A DNA stretch of 64,000 nt from Melieria omissa (lineage: Eukaryota > Arthropoda > Insecta > Diptera > Ulidiidae): NCBI GenBank assembly GCA_963971225.1, contig OZ020268.1:36233848-36297847 (forward strand), written 5' to 3'. The notes beneath the pieces are model-generated. The model was not told the DNA's origin. It was given only the letters and a program-made list of their open reading frames with translations, and did no database searches. Made by a program: the position numbers and the translations under genes. Of this stretch, positions 1 to 11,443 are shown one piece after another. Position 1 is the first letter of the stretch. Each line of letters begins with the position of its first letter.

Positions 1-2880
1 GGCGCTTAACTTTGGCTGTTGGCTGTCTGCGTTCTGGCGTTCGTTGGTGTGTTGTAATATTTATGCCTGTGTTCAACTGTCGGTCGTACGGTCTGTCTGT
101 CTGCATCTGCGGCGTACGTGCAATTGAGTTGATGCATATTTGGGCGAATTTTGTGCGCCGCGTTGAATTTTTGCAGCACTTTTCTTTAGCCATTTGCAGC
201 ACTGTGCATTGCAGAATGAGAGCTGCAAGCATTTTAATATGCACTGCCAATGTTGTTGACCTTATTTGCGAGTTTCCGTTCGGTAAGCCACACAGCAACA
301 ATTTAATATTAAAGCTGCCGCAGCAGCAGCGACCAAAGCTGCGCAAAAGGAACAGGAAATACTTTGACTTTAAACAAACTTCTCTTTAAGGAAGTGTAAC
401 AAAAAAGACATTTGTTAAAAGCGTCGCAGAAGCATTTAAAATAGCAGAGTGAAAGTGGAATTTTAACGAGTCTAACCAATAAATATTGAAATGCAGAAAA
501 GATAGCGAAAATGTGCGCGGGATTAAAAACGCAAGCCCGCAGCAAACCACTTGAAACTTTATTAATTTTAACTTTAATTAAAAACATTTACTTTGCGTGG
601 GATTAATGCGCACACCTTGGCCGCAGGTCTAACGCTGCTCGGCAGGCGGCCGAGTGTGGCCGTTGCGTGTCCTTGCGCCGCCTGTCAAGCGATGGCTTTA
701 ACATCGACATTGTTGTTGTTGTTGTTGTGTTTCAGTGTGTTTTCGTTACTTTTGGTTTTTTTTTGCTTTTGTTTACAGCGCCGTCGAAAAACTTATTCAA
801 AGTGAAAACCCCATAAAGAGCCAAAGCCAAAGCCGAAGCCGAAGCGAAAGCCAAAGGTGCCACAGCAATAAACAATAAAAGCAAATCCCCGAACGCGTTC
901 ACCAGCAGCGGCGCAGGCATCATTGAGCGCCGAATCACCGAATGCGCAGCTTGACTGAAGGCAGCGGGGCCACAAGTGAGCAGCGCAATCAAGCGTACAA
1001 ATGCGCCGCACACCTGCGGGAAACTGCGGCAAAAGTGGTCACTGGTCACTGGAACGCGGCTTGAGCGGCTTAGCCGACAACGGTCTGGGTCGAATCGTCT
1101 GAATCGGTAACCGAGTCTGTGTTTGAGTCTGAGTTTTAGTGGGACTGCTGTAGCTGCCTTTTCGTAGATACGTTTGCAGATTATTATTTTAAACTTTTTT
1201 CCTCTTTATGCTGCTTACAGATGTTTCGAAAAAGTTGCCCTTTTGTGTGCGTGTGTTTGTGTTCGTATGTGTGAGTGTGTGCGTACTGAAAGCCAAGAAC
1301 CATACAGTGCAAACTTTTTTTGCGAAAAACTTTACAACACATGCGGTGGCAATGCTGGTGATTTTGCTGCACCGACACATCAACTCCGGCACTCGCACAT
1401 GAACACTTGAGAACACACTTACCTGCTGCCCGACTCAGACGCGCTTACCGGGTGCCGCACAAAGGAGTTGCCACAGCCAGGCAAAAGAGCGCAACATAAA
1501 TAAAAAACAAATGCCCAACTTTTCCACCGACAATAAATTTTTCACAACTAGACACAACCACACCACATGCATGCATGAAGCATCCGCTGCCCATTCGAAC
1601 GCATCAGTGGCCGCAAATCCGGCGCACAAAGTGTTGGCGCGTCACTCGATAAAACGCTTCTCGCAAAGCGCTTCTGGCCAAATCCACTTAGCTGTGCAAC
1701 AAGTTCAGAGCTTTGCGTCGCGCACCGCAAAATCAATTAATTTAAATTCCACAATTCGCCGCTCGACGGCCAATGCAATCAATTGCGACTTTTGATTTAC
1801 GATTTTCAATTTGGCGCTTCCCAAAAATCCATAAACCCACTCTTCTCGCTAATACGAAGCGCATTAATTGAGTTTTGTTTGCTTCGTCAAGCATGTGTGT
1901 GTGTGAGTGTGTGTGAGTGCTTGTGGTCGCCTGCGGCGCAAAGCAATTTTCCTGTTATAATTTTTATGAGGTGTTGGAACAAATTATGTCGTTAAGCCAC
2001 ACATACATACAAACACACATATTTATACAAAAATACAAAAACAGATGTTAAAAAAAAGCCAAGCAGACAGACAGCCGCACAGACAAACTTATGGGTGGCC
2101 ATTGCCACAAAATGATACATTAAGCATGCACGTTTTTGTTGTTGTTGTTATTGTTGTAGAAAATGACAACATCGAGTGCATTGGTTTTGTTGTATTGTTT
2201 TCTTAGCTATTCTCTGCTTATGATTTATCTTCAAGTGCTCGCGCTTTCTTTGCCGCTCGGCATTTTAATGTGTTTTGTGTTTTGTTTTTTTTTAATTTAT
2301 TTTTAAATTTTTCCTTTCGTTAATGTTTTTGCAAAGTGAGCATTTGAAAAGCCATTTTCCATTCAAGTGTTTATTGTTTTAACAATTTGTGCTTTTTTTA
2401 TTTGTTTCGTTTTTGGTTTTTCTTTATTATTATTTTTTTTTGGTATTCATGATTTGTTGCTACAAAATAATTTTATGACTTTTAATTGGGCACTTTTATT
2501 GGCATTTGCCTTTATTGCAGCTGTAAAATCAATCGACAAAATACATTTGTGTATACTTAATGGGTTCATAAAAACAAAAACACTTACACACGTTTTGTAT
2601 ACAAATAAAGTTTTCAATAAAACGAAACCATGCAACAGTGTGTGTGTCGGCAATGTGTGTGAAAATTGCTCAGACAAGTGGCAATTACATTTGTTGTTTT
2701 TGTCATTATTTAACGCGACAGCGGCGTGCTGTTCACAATTGATGTACGAATTTTTTGCTAAGTGTATTTTACTTCATTTCAACAAAAAAACTATTACCCA
2801 GCTAATTCTTTGAACACTCTACAAGCAAACAGACATTAAAATAAAACGATACTTTGTTTTCCAAAAAAACTCTGGTTACG
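1..2880. other. Gene-free flank with microsatellites
   Basis: No open frame here has recognisable protein similarity, and the short frames on both strands have simple-sequence composition. Visible structure is limited to a TTG run near 708-727, GT-rich tracts near 1239-1282 and 1893-1920, and another TTG run near 2138-2158. This fits fly intergenic or intronic DNA. An untranslated exon of a host gene cannot be excluded without transcripts. Confidence 0.5.
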
Positions 2881-4650
2881 ATGGATAGGATCCAAAAGGG
2901 CCAAAAAGCCGAAGATTTAATTTCCGTATTAGCATTACTGACAACATTTTAACAGAACTCAACCAGAGAGGAGTCAAAACGGTTGCGTATGCTGACGAAG
3001 TGGTTGTGATGGCATCAGAGATGTGTCCTGATGTGATTAGCGGAATCCTTCAGGATGGCCTGGATAGATTAAGCGCTTGGTGCACGACACGTGGACTAAG
3101 CATTAACCCTACCAAACCTGAACTGATGCTATTTGCGACCCGTACGAAGAAAGCAACCTTTAGACGACCTCATCTCGGGGACACAACGTTATCCCTTTCG
3201 TCTAGTGCCAGATACCTCGGGGTACTTCTGGACCCTAAACTGAACTGGAAGCTTAACATTGAGCAAAGAATAAACAAAGCAGGATTTGCACTCTACTCCT
3301 GTAGGGAAATGATCGGAAGGACCAAGTTTAATGCTATGGATGTTCAAGAAGGTTATACTCCAATACTATCATACGGAGCTCTGGTCAGGTGGAAGGCCCT
3401 GAGGAGGGAATACAACATCACCAAGCTCGGTAGGCTACAAAGAACAACTTGTGCTGGAACCACGGGAGCAATCAGATGCTGCCCTGCAGGGGCGTTGAAC
3501 ATGCTGACGCACCTGCTCCCAATTGATCTGCATATCATGAAAACCGCAACCCTTATCACTCTTAGGCCATGGCAGTCTATTATCAAAAAGGCAAAGGTGC
3601 CTGACCACGACTACGGATTCCACCATTATCTTCGGGGAATTCCCACCATTATTTTTGGGAAAAACTATGATATCCGTACCCCCTCCCATCTGAAATGGAA
3701 GAGGGGAAACATCTTAAAAAACTTAGGCACCAAAATCTACACTCACGGCTCCAAGATGGAATGCGGAGTAGAAGCGTGAGTCTTCTCCGAACATCTAAAG
3801 CTAAGTGTGTCTTACCGGCTCCCAAACACAGCAAGTGTTTTCCAGGCGGAAATGCTTGCTATTAGGGAAGCATGCAGGATGGCACTGACTGATACATTCT
3901 ACAAAAGCCACATCACTTTACTTTCCGACAGCCTATTCATGATTAAAGCACTGGACTCGTCGATCTTATCGTCAAAACTAGTGCAGGAATGCAGGAAGAT
4001 CCTCACAGAGCTAGCTCATCGACTCAAAGTTACCCTGATATGTGTGCCGGGGCACAATAACATTGCCGGGAAGGAGCGAGCCGATGAACTGGCTCGAAGA
4101 GGCTCCGCTCTTGATGAGAGTGAAGCGCTGACGGTTCTCGCCCCACTACGCTCTATCAAGAACGAGTTCTCCAAGGACTAAGGCCAATGCTAACACTAGA
4201 TGGCAGAGGATGGAATCCTATAAATTCAGCAGATCACTTTGGCCAACATACGACAAGAATAAAACAGCCGAGCTCTTAAACAAGGGCCGTCGGGACGTGG
4301 CGAGACTAACGGCAGTCATCACAGGTCACTGGCTCATTGGAGAGCATGCGGCTAAAATGGGGATTCCCTTCAATACCAGCTGTCACAGCTGTGGAAACCC
4401 TGTGAAACCCAGCGCCTATCCGGCCTTGTCGAGAAGGAGATGGAAAACGATGGGAAAACCAACATTCCAGAGTTTCGAAGAGATAGCAAAGTGCACCATA
4501 CACTCGCTACTATCTTTCATCAACCTCACGGATTGGATATAGGATATACACTGTAAAGGGTCCGGAAGACAAAACATCAGTATACCGTAAAGTACCTAAC
4601 GGGAATAGTGGTAACAAAACGGCGCCAACGCGCTAATTGGATGTTCAAGT
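2881..4650 (+). mobile_element. 5'-truncated LINE relic with RT and RNase H (LOA/I-like)
   Basis: This is the 3' part of a non-LTR retrotransposon. It keeps the end of the reverse transcriptase, the connecting region and an RNase H domain, followed by a tail segment with a Cys pair (near 4380-4400). The endonuclease, the first half of the RT and any ORF1 are missing, so the copy is 5'-truncated, as is usual for target-primed insertions. RNase H after the RT points to the I/LOA group rather than jockey or R1, but I cannot fix the clade. Both boundaries are approximate. The 3' end fades near 4650, just before a TTTA-rich tract. Confidence 0.8.
2913..4542 (+). pseudogene. Broken LINE ORF2 (reverse transcriptase/RNase H)
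   Basis: The frame reads through the RT palm motif at 2988-2999, where the usual YADD has become YADE, so one catalytic aspartate is replaced. It continues through the thumb region (YLGVLLDPKLNW) and enters RNase H at YTHGSKMECG. A TGA near 3777-3779 then interrupts RNase H. The same frame resumes and carries the later RNase H motifs (QAEMLAI, LLSDSLF, VPGHNNIAGKERADELA) up to a stop at 4181. From 4210 to 4542 the homologous tail continues in another frame, which shows a frameshift near 4180-4210. The altered catalytic residue, the nonsense codon and the frameshift together make this copy dead. Confidence 0.8.
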
Positions 4651-4734
4651 TGCATGTAACATCGCCACTTGAACCAACCAACATTACTGATGTATCTCTG
4701 CACCAGCTTTTCTATTGAATGTAGTTACTGAACC

Positions 4735-5395
4735 AAAGATATTTATTCAATTATTTTATTAATTAATTAATTGATAATTTATTTATTTATGTATTTATTT
4801 TTTTTTTATATTTCTTGATTTATTAATTTTTTTATTTATTTATCAATTAATTAATTTATTTATTATTATATTTATTTATTAATTAATAAATTTTTTTATT
4901 TTTTTATTTTTTATTAACTAATTCATTTTTTTATTTGTTGTTTTATTAATTATTTGTATTTATTTAATTATTTATTTAATATTTTATTTTTATATTTATT
5001 TATTTTTTTTTCTTATTTATTTATTAATTAATAATCTAATAATTATAATTAATTTATTTATTTATTTATTTATCTATTTCTTATTTTTTTATTTATTTAT
5101 TTATTTAATTATTTATTTGTTTATTAATTTAATTGTTTATTTATTTATTTAATTAATTATTTATTTATTTATTTAATTAATTATTTATTTATTTATTATT
5201 TATATATTTTTATTTATTTATGTATTTATTAATTAATTTTTTTAATTTAAAAAAACATGAATTAATTAACAAAATTCATGTTTTTTATTTTAATGTTTCT
5301 TAATTTTTATTTTATTTATTACTTTATTTGTTTACTAATTAATTTATTTTTATTTTTTATTTATTTAGTAATTTACAAGTATTTTTTTAAGTAAG
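4735..5395. repeat. TTTA/ATTT-rich low-complexity tract
   Basis: About 660 bp of almost pure A+T built from imperfect TTTA, TTAA and ATTT units, with hardly any G or C. It starts soon after the LINE relic and may have grown from its tail or from a separate microsatellite. No coding content. Confidence 0.85.
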
Positions 5396-5649
5396 GCAGA
5401 GGCTTTTATATTACGTCAGTTTGATTAAATCAAATGTGAATAATAACACTTCATGAGTGGTGCACAAGATTTAAAAACGATTATCAGGACATAAATGATG
5501 ACTTATTTAATTTATAATAATAAATTAATTTATCAAAGATCAGCTAAAATGTTCAATTAAATAACTTAAATTGGATTTAAACATCTCAACAATATAAATT
5601 TATTGCATTCTAATTGATTAACTTGGTTATCGAAAAACGCCATCTCATC

Positions 5650-5925
5650 GATCGACACTTTTGACTGATTTTTTGACTAAAAGTCGAATTTTTTTACTAA
5701 AAGTAGAATTTTAACTATCAACCACTTCCCGTTTTTAACTGATGCAGCACCGTGCGACTTTCACCTTTTCAAAAAAAATGCATTTTCCAATGAAAATAAA
5801 AGCCATTTAGGACGAAAAAGCCTGCCGATATACTGAAGGACATCCTTGCTAACAGTCTAAAACACTCATTAGACATACTTTTAGATCGTGAAAACCGTTG
5901 TATTGAGCCTGAAACGGACTATTAA
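5650..5925 (+). pseudogene. mariner transposase C-terminal relic
   Basis: Two adjacent frames together show a mariner (DD34D) transposase C-terminus. The segment 5700-5780 contains TDAAPCDFHLFKK, the region around the third catalytic Asp (usually SPDLAPCDF.LF in the family). After a frameshift between about 5781 and 5817, the frame at 5818-5925 gives LKDILANSLKHSLD, then LLDRENRCIE, and a stop at 5923-5925. That is the usual family ending, one residue short of the common DYFE. The N-terminal and central parts with the first two Asp residues are not visible, so this is an old fragment. Confidence 0.8.
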
Positions 5926-8350
5926 CAAAAAACCAAATCGGTTTTACAAAAAAAATTTGCTGTAATTATTTTTGTAGAGACCATTTTGCTAATATGGCAA
6001 CGTTCACACCATGCAAAGTAACTGAAAAAATTTGAATAATTATATGCTATGTGTTTTCTGACACCCAAAACCCCTCATTGCCTTTGCCCCTGTTTTAAGT
6101 TCCTATCTGAGTTGTGTTTAATTGCGCTGCTTATTATTGAACTGAAATTTCCTTGACAACTTCCTGACACTTAAGTATATTATTACCAATGATTTCTAAT
6201 ATTTAAAGTTTTTAGTTTTTCTTCTACACATAATGTAGTATATTTTTTTAATTGCTTTGACCAAACCTATATTGCCAAAATAAATATAAACATTTATTCA
6301 TGAGTGAATGAAACTATGAATTTCTGCACATTTGACCATGTTAAATAATTGAAAATCGCCCAGTTAAAGTCTCGACGATCAGCAGTAAAGCCACAACTCA
6401 CTGCACTTCAGGACTCGACGTCGACATATAAGCCGGTCTGCCAAACGCCAAAAGCACTTTTAAGCCATTTCACACAAGTCGAAAAAAAACGCGTATGTGC
6501 AGCTGCCACCTTTGCCTCATGCATGTTGAAATTAAATTGAAAATTTATACAGCGAATTGTTGTTGCAAAGCAAGAATTGTGAATGAAAAATTAAAATTTT
6601 CGTTGAAATTTTTTTTTGGATTTGCACCGAAAATTATAGCAACAAATTTGTAAAATTGCTGCAATTTACATACAAAAACTGCAATTTCATAACTGTGAAT
6701 GCGTATGAAAGTACAAAAAGATATTTGTATATATTTGTATATATATTTATTTGTGTGGAATAGTTGTGTGCTGCTGCAAATATTTGAAATCGTGCAGCCT
6801 CAAAATTGTCGTGCCACACCGTCGTCGACTGGTTTTCAAAAGCGGTGCAATGTATCGAAAATGTCAACCGAACGTGTTGCATTGCCGTGTGAATTTTGCA
6901 TTATGCGCCTAAAAACATACTAAAAACATACACAAACACACACACACATGTATCGTATGTGTACTCTATGCATAGCTGGAAGCGCGGCATAGGCACTTTA
7001 GCCATGGCAGTCGTTGGTCTGTTTCATTTTGTTGTGTCTGTGTATGTGTGTGCGTGTGGGTGTGTTGGTTCATTGCTGAGTCCGTTAATGGAAATTTTAA
7101 TGGTTGCTCACAATGCACTTAATAATGATAAGCGCCACGCCTCCTGAAACATATGCTGCTGCACAGTGTTCCATACATAGAAACAAATTTGTATATACAT
7201 ATGTCTACATGTTTATGTTTTAATGATGAGGAGCTGTCGGGCCAAACCAACCGACCTAAACAGTGGGTTGGGCAGGCAATGTTGATCACAATGCCAAATA
7301 CTGTGAAATCATAGGCATTTGAAACAGTTTTAATTGAACTTGCAGACATTATTTGCATGCACGTGTACCCCACACACACACACACAGACACACATCGAAG
7401 TCACTTATTGTCGGGTAATTGTGAATTTTGTTTCGCAAATATTTGTTCAAATTTTATGTTTAAATTATCACGTTTCATGTTTGTATTCGTTCGTGCGAAG
7501 AATTATTGTGAAATGAACGCATACTTTTAAATAGCATTGTACAAGCATATAGAAATACAAATACATTAATCTTTAATTACGAACCTTCGTCAAAACTTTG
7601 ACACTGATTTGCATTTTTTTAATGTCGTTATTTGTATATTTGTCATGCAACGTTAAAACAAGAAAAACTTTTACCACGGTTGCCACTCGACCAAAGATTT
7701 GCTAACCTGATTTTGTTACCCAAAAAACAAAAAAAAACAAAGTTTCACCTTCTTTTCTTCATTTAAGAACATTTTGTTTTGGTCGGGCGAAAATTTCATA
7801 AAAACAAAAAAAGAAATCAACGAAGTTCACATCGAACACGCAGCAATATGTGATGCATAAATTTTGTTCCCTGAGCCAAAACATTCGAGAAAAAACAAAA
7901 AAAAAGAAAACAAAAATGTAACCAACTATGGCAACCTTGATTCTTATTTAACTGGCGCTAGAACTGTTTATTCGTTTCGGTTTCGGTCGGATCTCAAAAA
8001 GCGCGTTTTGCTCCTAGCGTCAGTTGTAAATCCAATATAATCTACTACTATCTACTGGGACCTTCCAACGTAGTTTTGGTTGACTGTTCACCTGAGTATA
8101 CCGCCTCCTAGACCCCCCTAGCCAAAGCAGCTTCAGTGGTCGAAGGTCGAAGATTCTGTTTGCTTCGTTTTCTGGGATGGAGTACGACAAACAAACGGCA
8201 TTGCTTGGTTTTCTTGAGGCCAACGATATCAGTGTCATCAGCTTATGTTGGCAGCAAGAGCATTTGATTTTGGCTGATGAAATTTACACAACAAATTCTA
8301 TTTTAAAGAGAAAAGTAGAAACCGACCGAGTGTTGGTCACTCACTGAGAT
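5926..8350. other. AT-rich DNA with no recognised gene
   Basis: About 2.4 kb without a defensible open frame. A CA microsatellite lies at about 7370-7396 and a short one near 6938-6950. Runs of A and C-A4 to C-A8 fill 7650-7920. No repeat family shared with the rest of the window was seen here. Confidence 0.5.
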
Positions 8351-8356
8351 ACACTC

Positions 8357-8927
8357 AGCACTTAGTGCTGGCCATCCGTGTAGCCAGATACCTGATATGA
8401 CTTTCTCTTAAATCTTAAAAAAAAACTGAAATTTGCTATCAAAAGTTAAAAACAAAATCTCCAAAAATTTTTTTTTATTTGCGTCTTTTTAACCCTTATT
8501 CTCATACCCGGGTACCCGGGTGCCCACTGCGATGTATTTTCGTGAAAAAACTGACAAATAATGAAAATTTTTTTTTACCTTCCGGATCCTCGTTATTTAG
8601 GTGAAAAGCGAACAAATCATATCAAAATTTTATAAATACTTTTTAATTAACAAAATATTGAAAACTTAAAAATTTAATGAAATGGGTACCCGGGTACCCC
8701 GGGTGCCAAACGACGTTAGTAAGTTTGGGTATGAGAATAAGGGTTAGAAGAATTAAACTTCTCATAAAAAATAAAAATATATACCTATAATTTTGTTAAA
8801 TGCAGCCTTTTTATTCGTCTTAATAACAAAAACAAAACATAAAACAAATGTTTTAACCAATTTTTTTCAAGTCAGCTTTAAGTTAAAAACTGTCAAGTTT
8901 AGTTGAACTCTCATGGCCAGCAGTGCT
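8357..8927. mobile_element. Candidate inverted-repeat element enclosing a MITE
   Basis: The 19-bp sequence at 8357-8375 (AGCACTTAGTGCTGGCCAT) pairs imperfectly with 8913-8927 (ATGGCCAGCAGTGCT), giving inverted ends about 570 bp apart. The interior is AT-rich and non-coding, and a separate TTAA-type MITE sits in its middle. I could not fix a target duplication, so the outer limits and the class (hAT-like ends are one possibility) are tentative. Confidence 0.35.
8493..8743. mobile_element. piggyBac-type MITE, 251 bp, TTAA target
   Basis: The ends are perfect 17-bp inverted repeats, CCCTTATTCTCATACCC at 8493-8509 and its complement at 8727-8743. They are flanked by TTAA on the left (8489-8492) and TTAG on the right (8744-8747), which looks like a once-perfect TTAA duplication with one later mutation. 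Subterminal GGGTACCCGGGT motifs stand inside both ends. CCC termini with a TTAA target are characteristic of the piggyBac superfamily. There is no transposase, so this is a non-autonomous copy. Confidence 0.75.
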
Positions 8928-8943
8928 TGTGAAATTGTAGAAT

Positions 8944-9950
8944 CATTTTTTTGGGGCTAATGCCATCTGCTGCTGGCACGTCAAATTGTCGCTTTAATTT
9001 CAAGTGCTACGCTGCAATATGCTTAATGGCAGCTCCGCAAAATATCCGGCTCTCACACACACACACAAACATACATATGCGTACACATATGCTCCCTACT
9101 GACATACATATTTACTACCACAAGCAACCATCGCGCAAAAAAAGGATTCTCACTTCTTGTGCTGTTTGTTTGTTTATGAAGTTTTTTTTCTGTTTGTTTG
9201 TTTGTTTGTTTGTTGCTACTAAACAAACACAAAAATAAATTTTTGCGCTTTTGCAGTGCACCGGCATACGGCGAAAATCTCAACGACCCAATTTAGAGTG
9301 AGCACATTTCGTGTTTAATTCGTAAAGTAAATTTGCTTTATTCTGTTTTCTTTGCTTACTTCAATTTTTGTTACGGTTGTCTTTAGTTTTAGTGTCGCTG
9401 CTATGCGGCTTTTAGTGCTGCTGTCGCTGCTGCTGTTGGCTCGTGTCGCGGTAGCTGTAGTTGCTGGTTGAGTTGTTGTTTACTTGCTTATTTTAGCTGA
9501 AGAGACGCAAAACGACGTGCAACGACTAAATAAAACGACACTGCGTCGCTGATGGTTTGCTAGATTCGGCTACATGTGTGTGATGCCCTTGTCTCTATCT
9601 CTCGTTCGTCGACCATCTTAGTGACAAAAATAACTATTCAAATTTTGCTGTAGTTGTCACTTTGCTGTTGTTGAGTTTCTCTTGTTGATTGCATTTAGAT
9701 TGGGACAATGGGTCGTATGAGTGATAATTTAATTCATTGGGAACGCAAACAAATTTTTTATGTAAAGAAATAAAAATTTGTATTTATTAATTTAGTATGT
9801 TATACTATTTATTGTAATATAGTTATTAGTTATTATTAAAACAAAACCACTAATTTTCAAATAGATCGTTTTAGTAATCTGAATGTTGCGTTGTATTTAT
9901 AAGCCCGATTGAGTTACATTAGATGACGTTAGAAAGATGATATTTCGTAC
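8944..9950. other. Gene-free stretch with simple repeats
   Basis: Contains a CA tract at about 9053-9068, a TGTT/TTTG tract at about 9190-9213 and a CTG-rich patch near 9415-9475. No protein similarity was recognised on either strand. Confidence 0.5.
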
Positions 9951-10198
9951 TCCAAAAAATTCTCAGGCAGTTTTATGATTACTTAGCTCAGCTTTGTTTG
10001 AAGACGCCTCAAAGATGAACACCAGCTAAGAGAAGATATGCCAATTTTTCTTTGATAACGGCGAAAACGCCAGCTACCTGGCTGGAAAATGTGAATATGT
10101 AATTCTGAGACTGTAACAGCCAACGAAATTAATTTTTGTGTCACGCTTTTGTCGGAAAGGTTAATACAATTGCAAAAAATTTTTTGGAACCACTCAAA

Positions 10199-10203
10199 TA
10201 AGG
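10199..10203. other. BEL target-site duplication TAAGG (left)
   Basis: TAAGG directly precedes the left LTR and is repeated exactly at 18238-18242 after the right LTR. Five bp is the usual duplication for BEL/Pao integrases. This shows that both LTRs belong to one insertion event. Confidence 0.9.
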
Positions 10204-10574
10204 TGTTGGGAGTTGTCAGCACGATGTTAAAGAAAAGGGAAATCGAAATGTGATTAGACGAATTCCAATAAGTAGAAAAATTATATTTTGGCTCGATACT
10301 TACACTGCAGAACACCAACCGCGAGTAAAAATGGAGAAAAGAAGAAAAATGTAGAATGCGCTTTGTTGTATTTTATTTGCTGCTCAAGTGATGCTGCCTC
10401 GCTGATGTCGGATGATCAAGTGTCGAAGCAAGAGAAAAGAAAAAAGGCCGAGGCCTGGATTGCCGCGCAACAAGAGAACGAAAGCTCTTGTTGCTAACGG
10501 CTTACAAAGAAGCTCAGAGGTGTTATAATATGTGCAGCTTTAGCGGAGACATTGAAAGAGATCTGGTCTAAACA
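10204..10574 (-). repeat. BEL 3' LTR, 371 bp
   Basis: Reads TGTTTAGACC...CTCCCAACA on the minus strand. By eye it is identical over its whole length to the right copy. It carries an AATAAA poly(A) signal (complement of 10372-10377). Just inside it, at 10575-10590, lies a moderately purine-rich stretch (GAGTGGCGGCAA on the minus strand) in the position expected for the polypurine tract. The 69-codon open frame within it is not considered a gene. Confidence 0.93.
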
Positions 10575-10804
10575 TTGCCGCCACTCTTGCAGTGTCTCGC
10601 GCTGCAAAATTACGAAAAACAAGAAATAATAATTCGTTGATGGAATACATTTCAGTTCAATTTCAAATTCATACATATTAACTTAATAACTAGGCGTTGA
10701 TAACCGATATAAGAGTTAATTCATTGAGCATTTCAAATTATAAATGTTTGATTGTAAGTAATTTTCTAAAATCAGGATCAAAAAGGATCCATATAAAAGG
10801 TTTG

Positions 10805-11395
10805 TTAACATGGGCCTGAAAGGACCCATCCAAAAATAGAATCCTGTGCCAGAGGTTGGCCAGGGTTACAAATTAATCCAGATCGGATGATCTTGTGGTA
10901 GATCTCTGAGCCAAGGATGAGCGAGACGGCGGTGGATCGATAAAAGTAAGGATCCGCAAGGCGAAAATTCGAAAAACGTTCCGCTACTCGCCCGTCAATG
11001 TCTTCCAGAGGAGTTTTAAAGGCGAGCGTTTGTTCGATCTTGGCATGCACGTCGATGCGCTGAGATGAATCATGACGCGAGACCAAGGTGACTCGGCAAA
11101 AGTGATGAAGATCAACCTTGGAAACTGGAAGATGTAGCTGACGTACCATTGACGACGAGATGCGACTTGTGTGGTTGCAAGAATCTATAAGGATTCGAGC
11201 AGGACAGCTGGCGGCACGGACGCGTATGAAGACGGAGGCCGTCGGAAAAAGGACGGTGACGCGTTGAACGGAAGCACTCGTAGCGAAAGGACGAGACGAA
11301 AGGAACTTTTTACAGAAGCGTAGAGGATGAGTGCGTTGGCATAATCTGCATTTCTTGTTGTTATCGAGAGGAGTCGATGAAGCGTTATCACTCAT
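10805..11395 (-). CDS. BEL accessory ORF: zinc knuckle plus inactive-looking A17-type protease
   Basis: An intact 196-codon frame that starts 48 nt downstream of the pol stop, in the place where some LTR elements carry env. It has no signal peptide and no obvious membrane segment. Residues 16-28 form a C-x2-C-x3-H-x4-C knuckle (CRLCQRTHPLRFC), which matches the first knuckle of the element's own Gag. The rest (about 45-196) follows the A17-type protease domain of the same element, including the closing motif SIFGWVLSGPC (TVFGWTLTGPI in Pol). The catalytic DPG/DSG position reads DSC (ARILIDSCNHTS), so proteolysis is doubtful. It looks like a compact duplicate of the Gag/protease junction, lacking the second and third knuckles. 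Function is unknown; RNA or Gag binding, or regulation of the protease, are inferences. Confidence 0.8.
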   Translation of the reverse strand: MSDNASSTPLDNNKKCRLCQRTHPLRFCKKFLSSRPFATSASVQRVTVLFPTASVFIRVRAASCPARILIDSCNHTSRISSSMVRQLHLPVSKVDLHHFCRVTLVSRHDSSQRIDVHAKIEQTLAFKTPLEDIDGRVAERFSNFRLADPYFYRSTAVSLILGSEIYHKIIRSGLICNPGQPLAQDSIFGWVLSGPC

Positions 11396-11443
11396 GGCGA
11401 CCTATGATTAGGATAACAAATTTGTTAAAAAATGGTGGAAGGG

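Noticed and set aside
10288..10497. 69-codon frame duplicated at 17951-18160
   Set aside because: It lies within the LTRs on the strand opposite to transcription and repeats only because the LTRs do.
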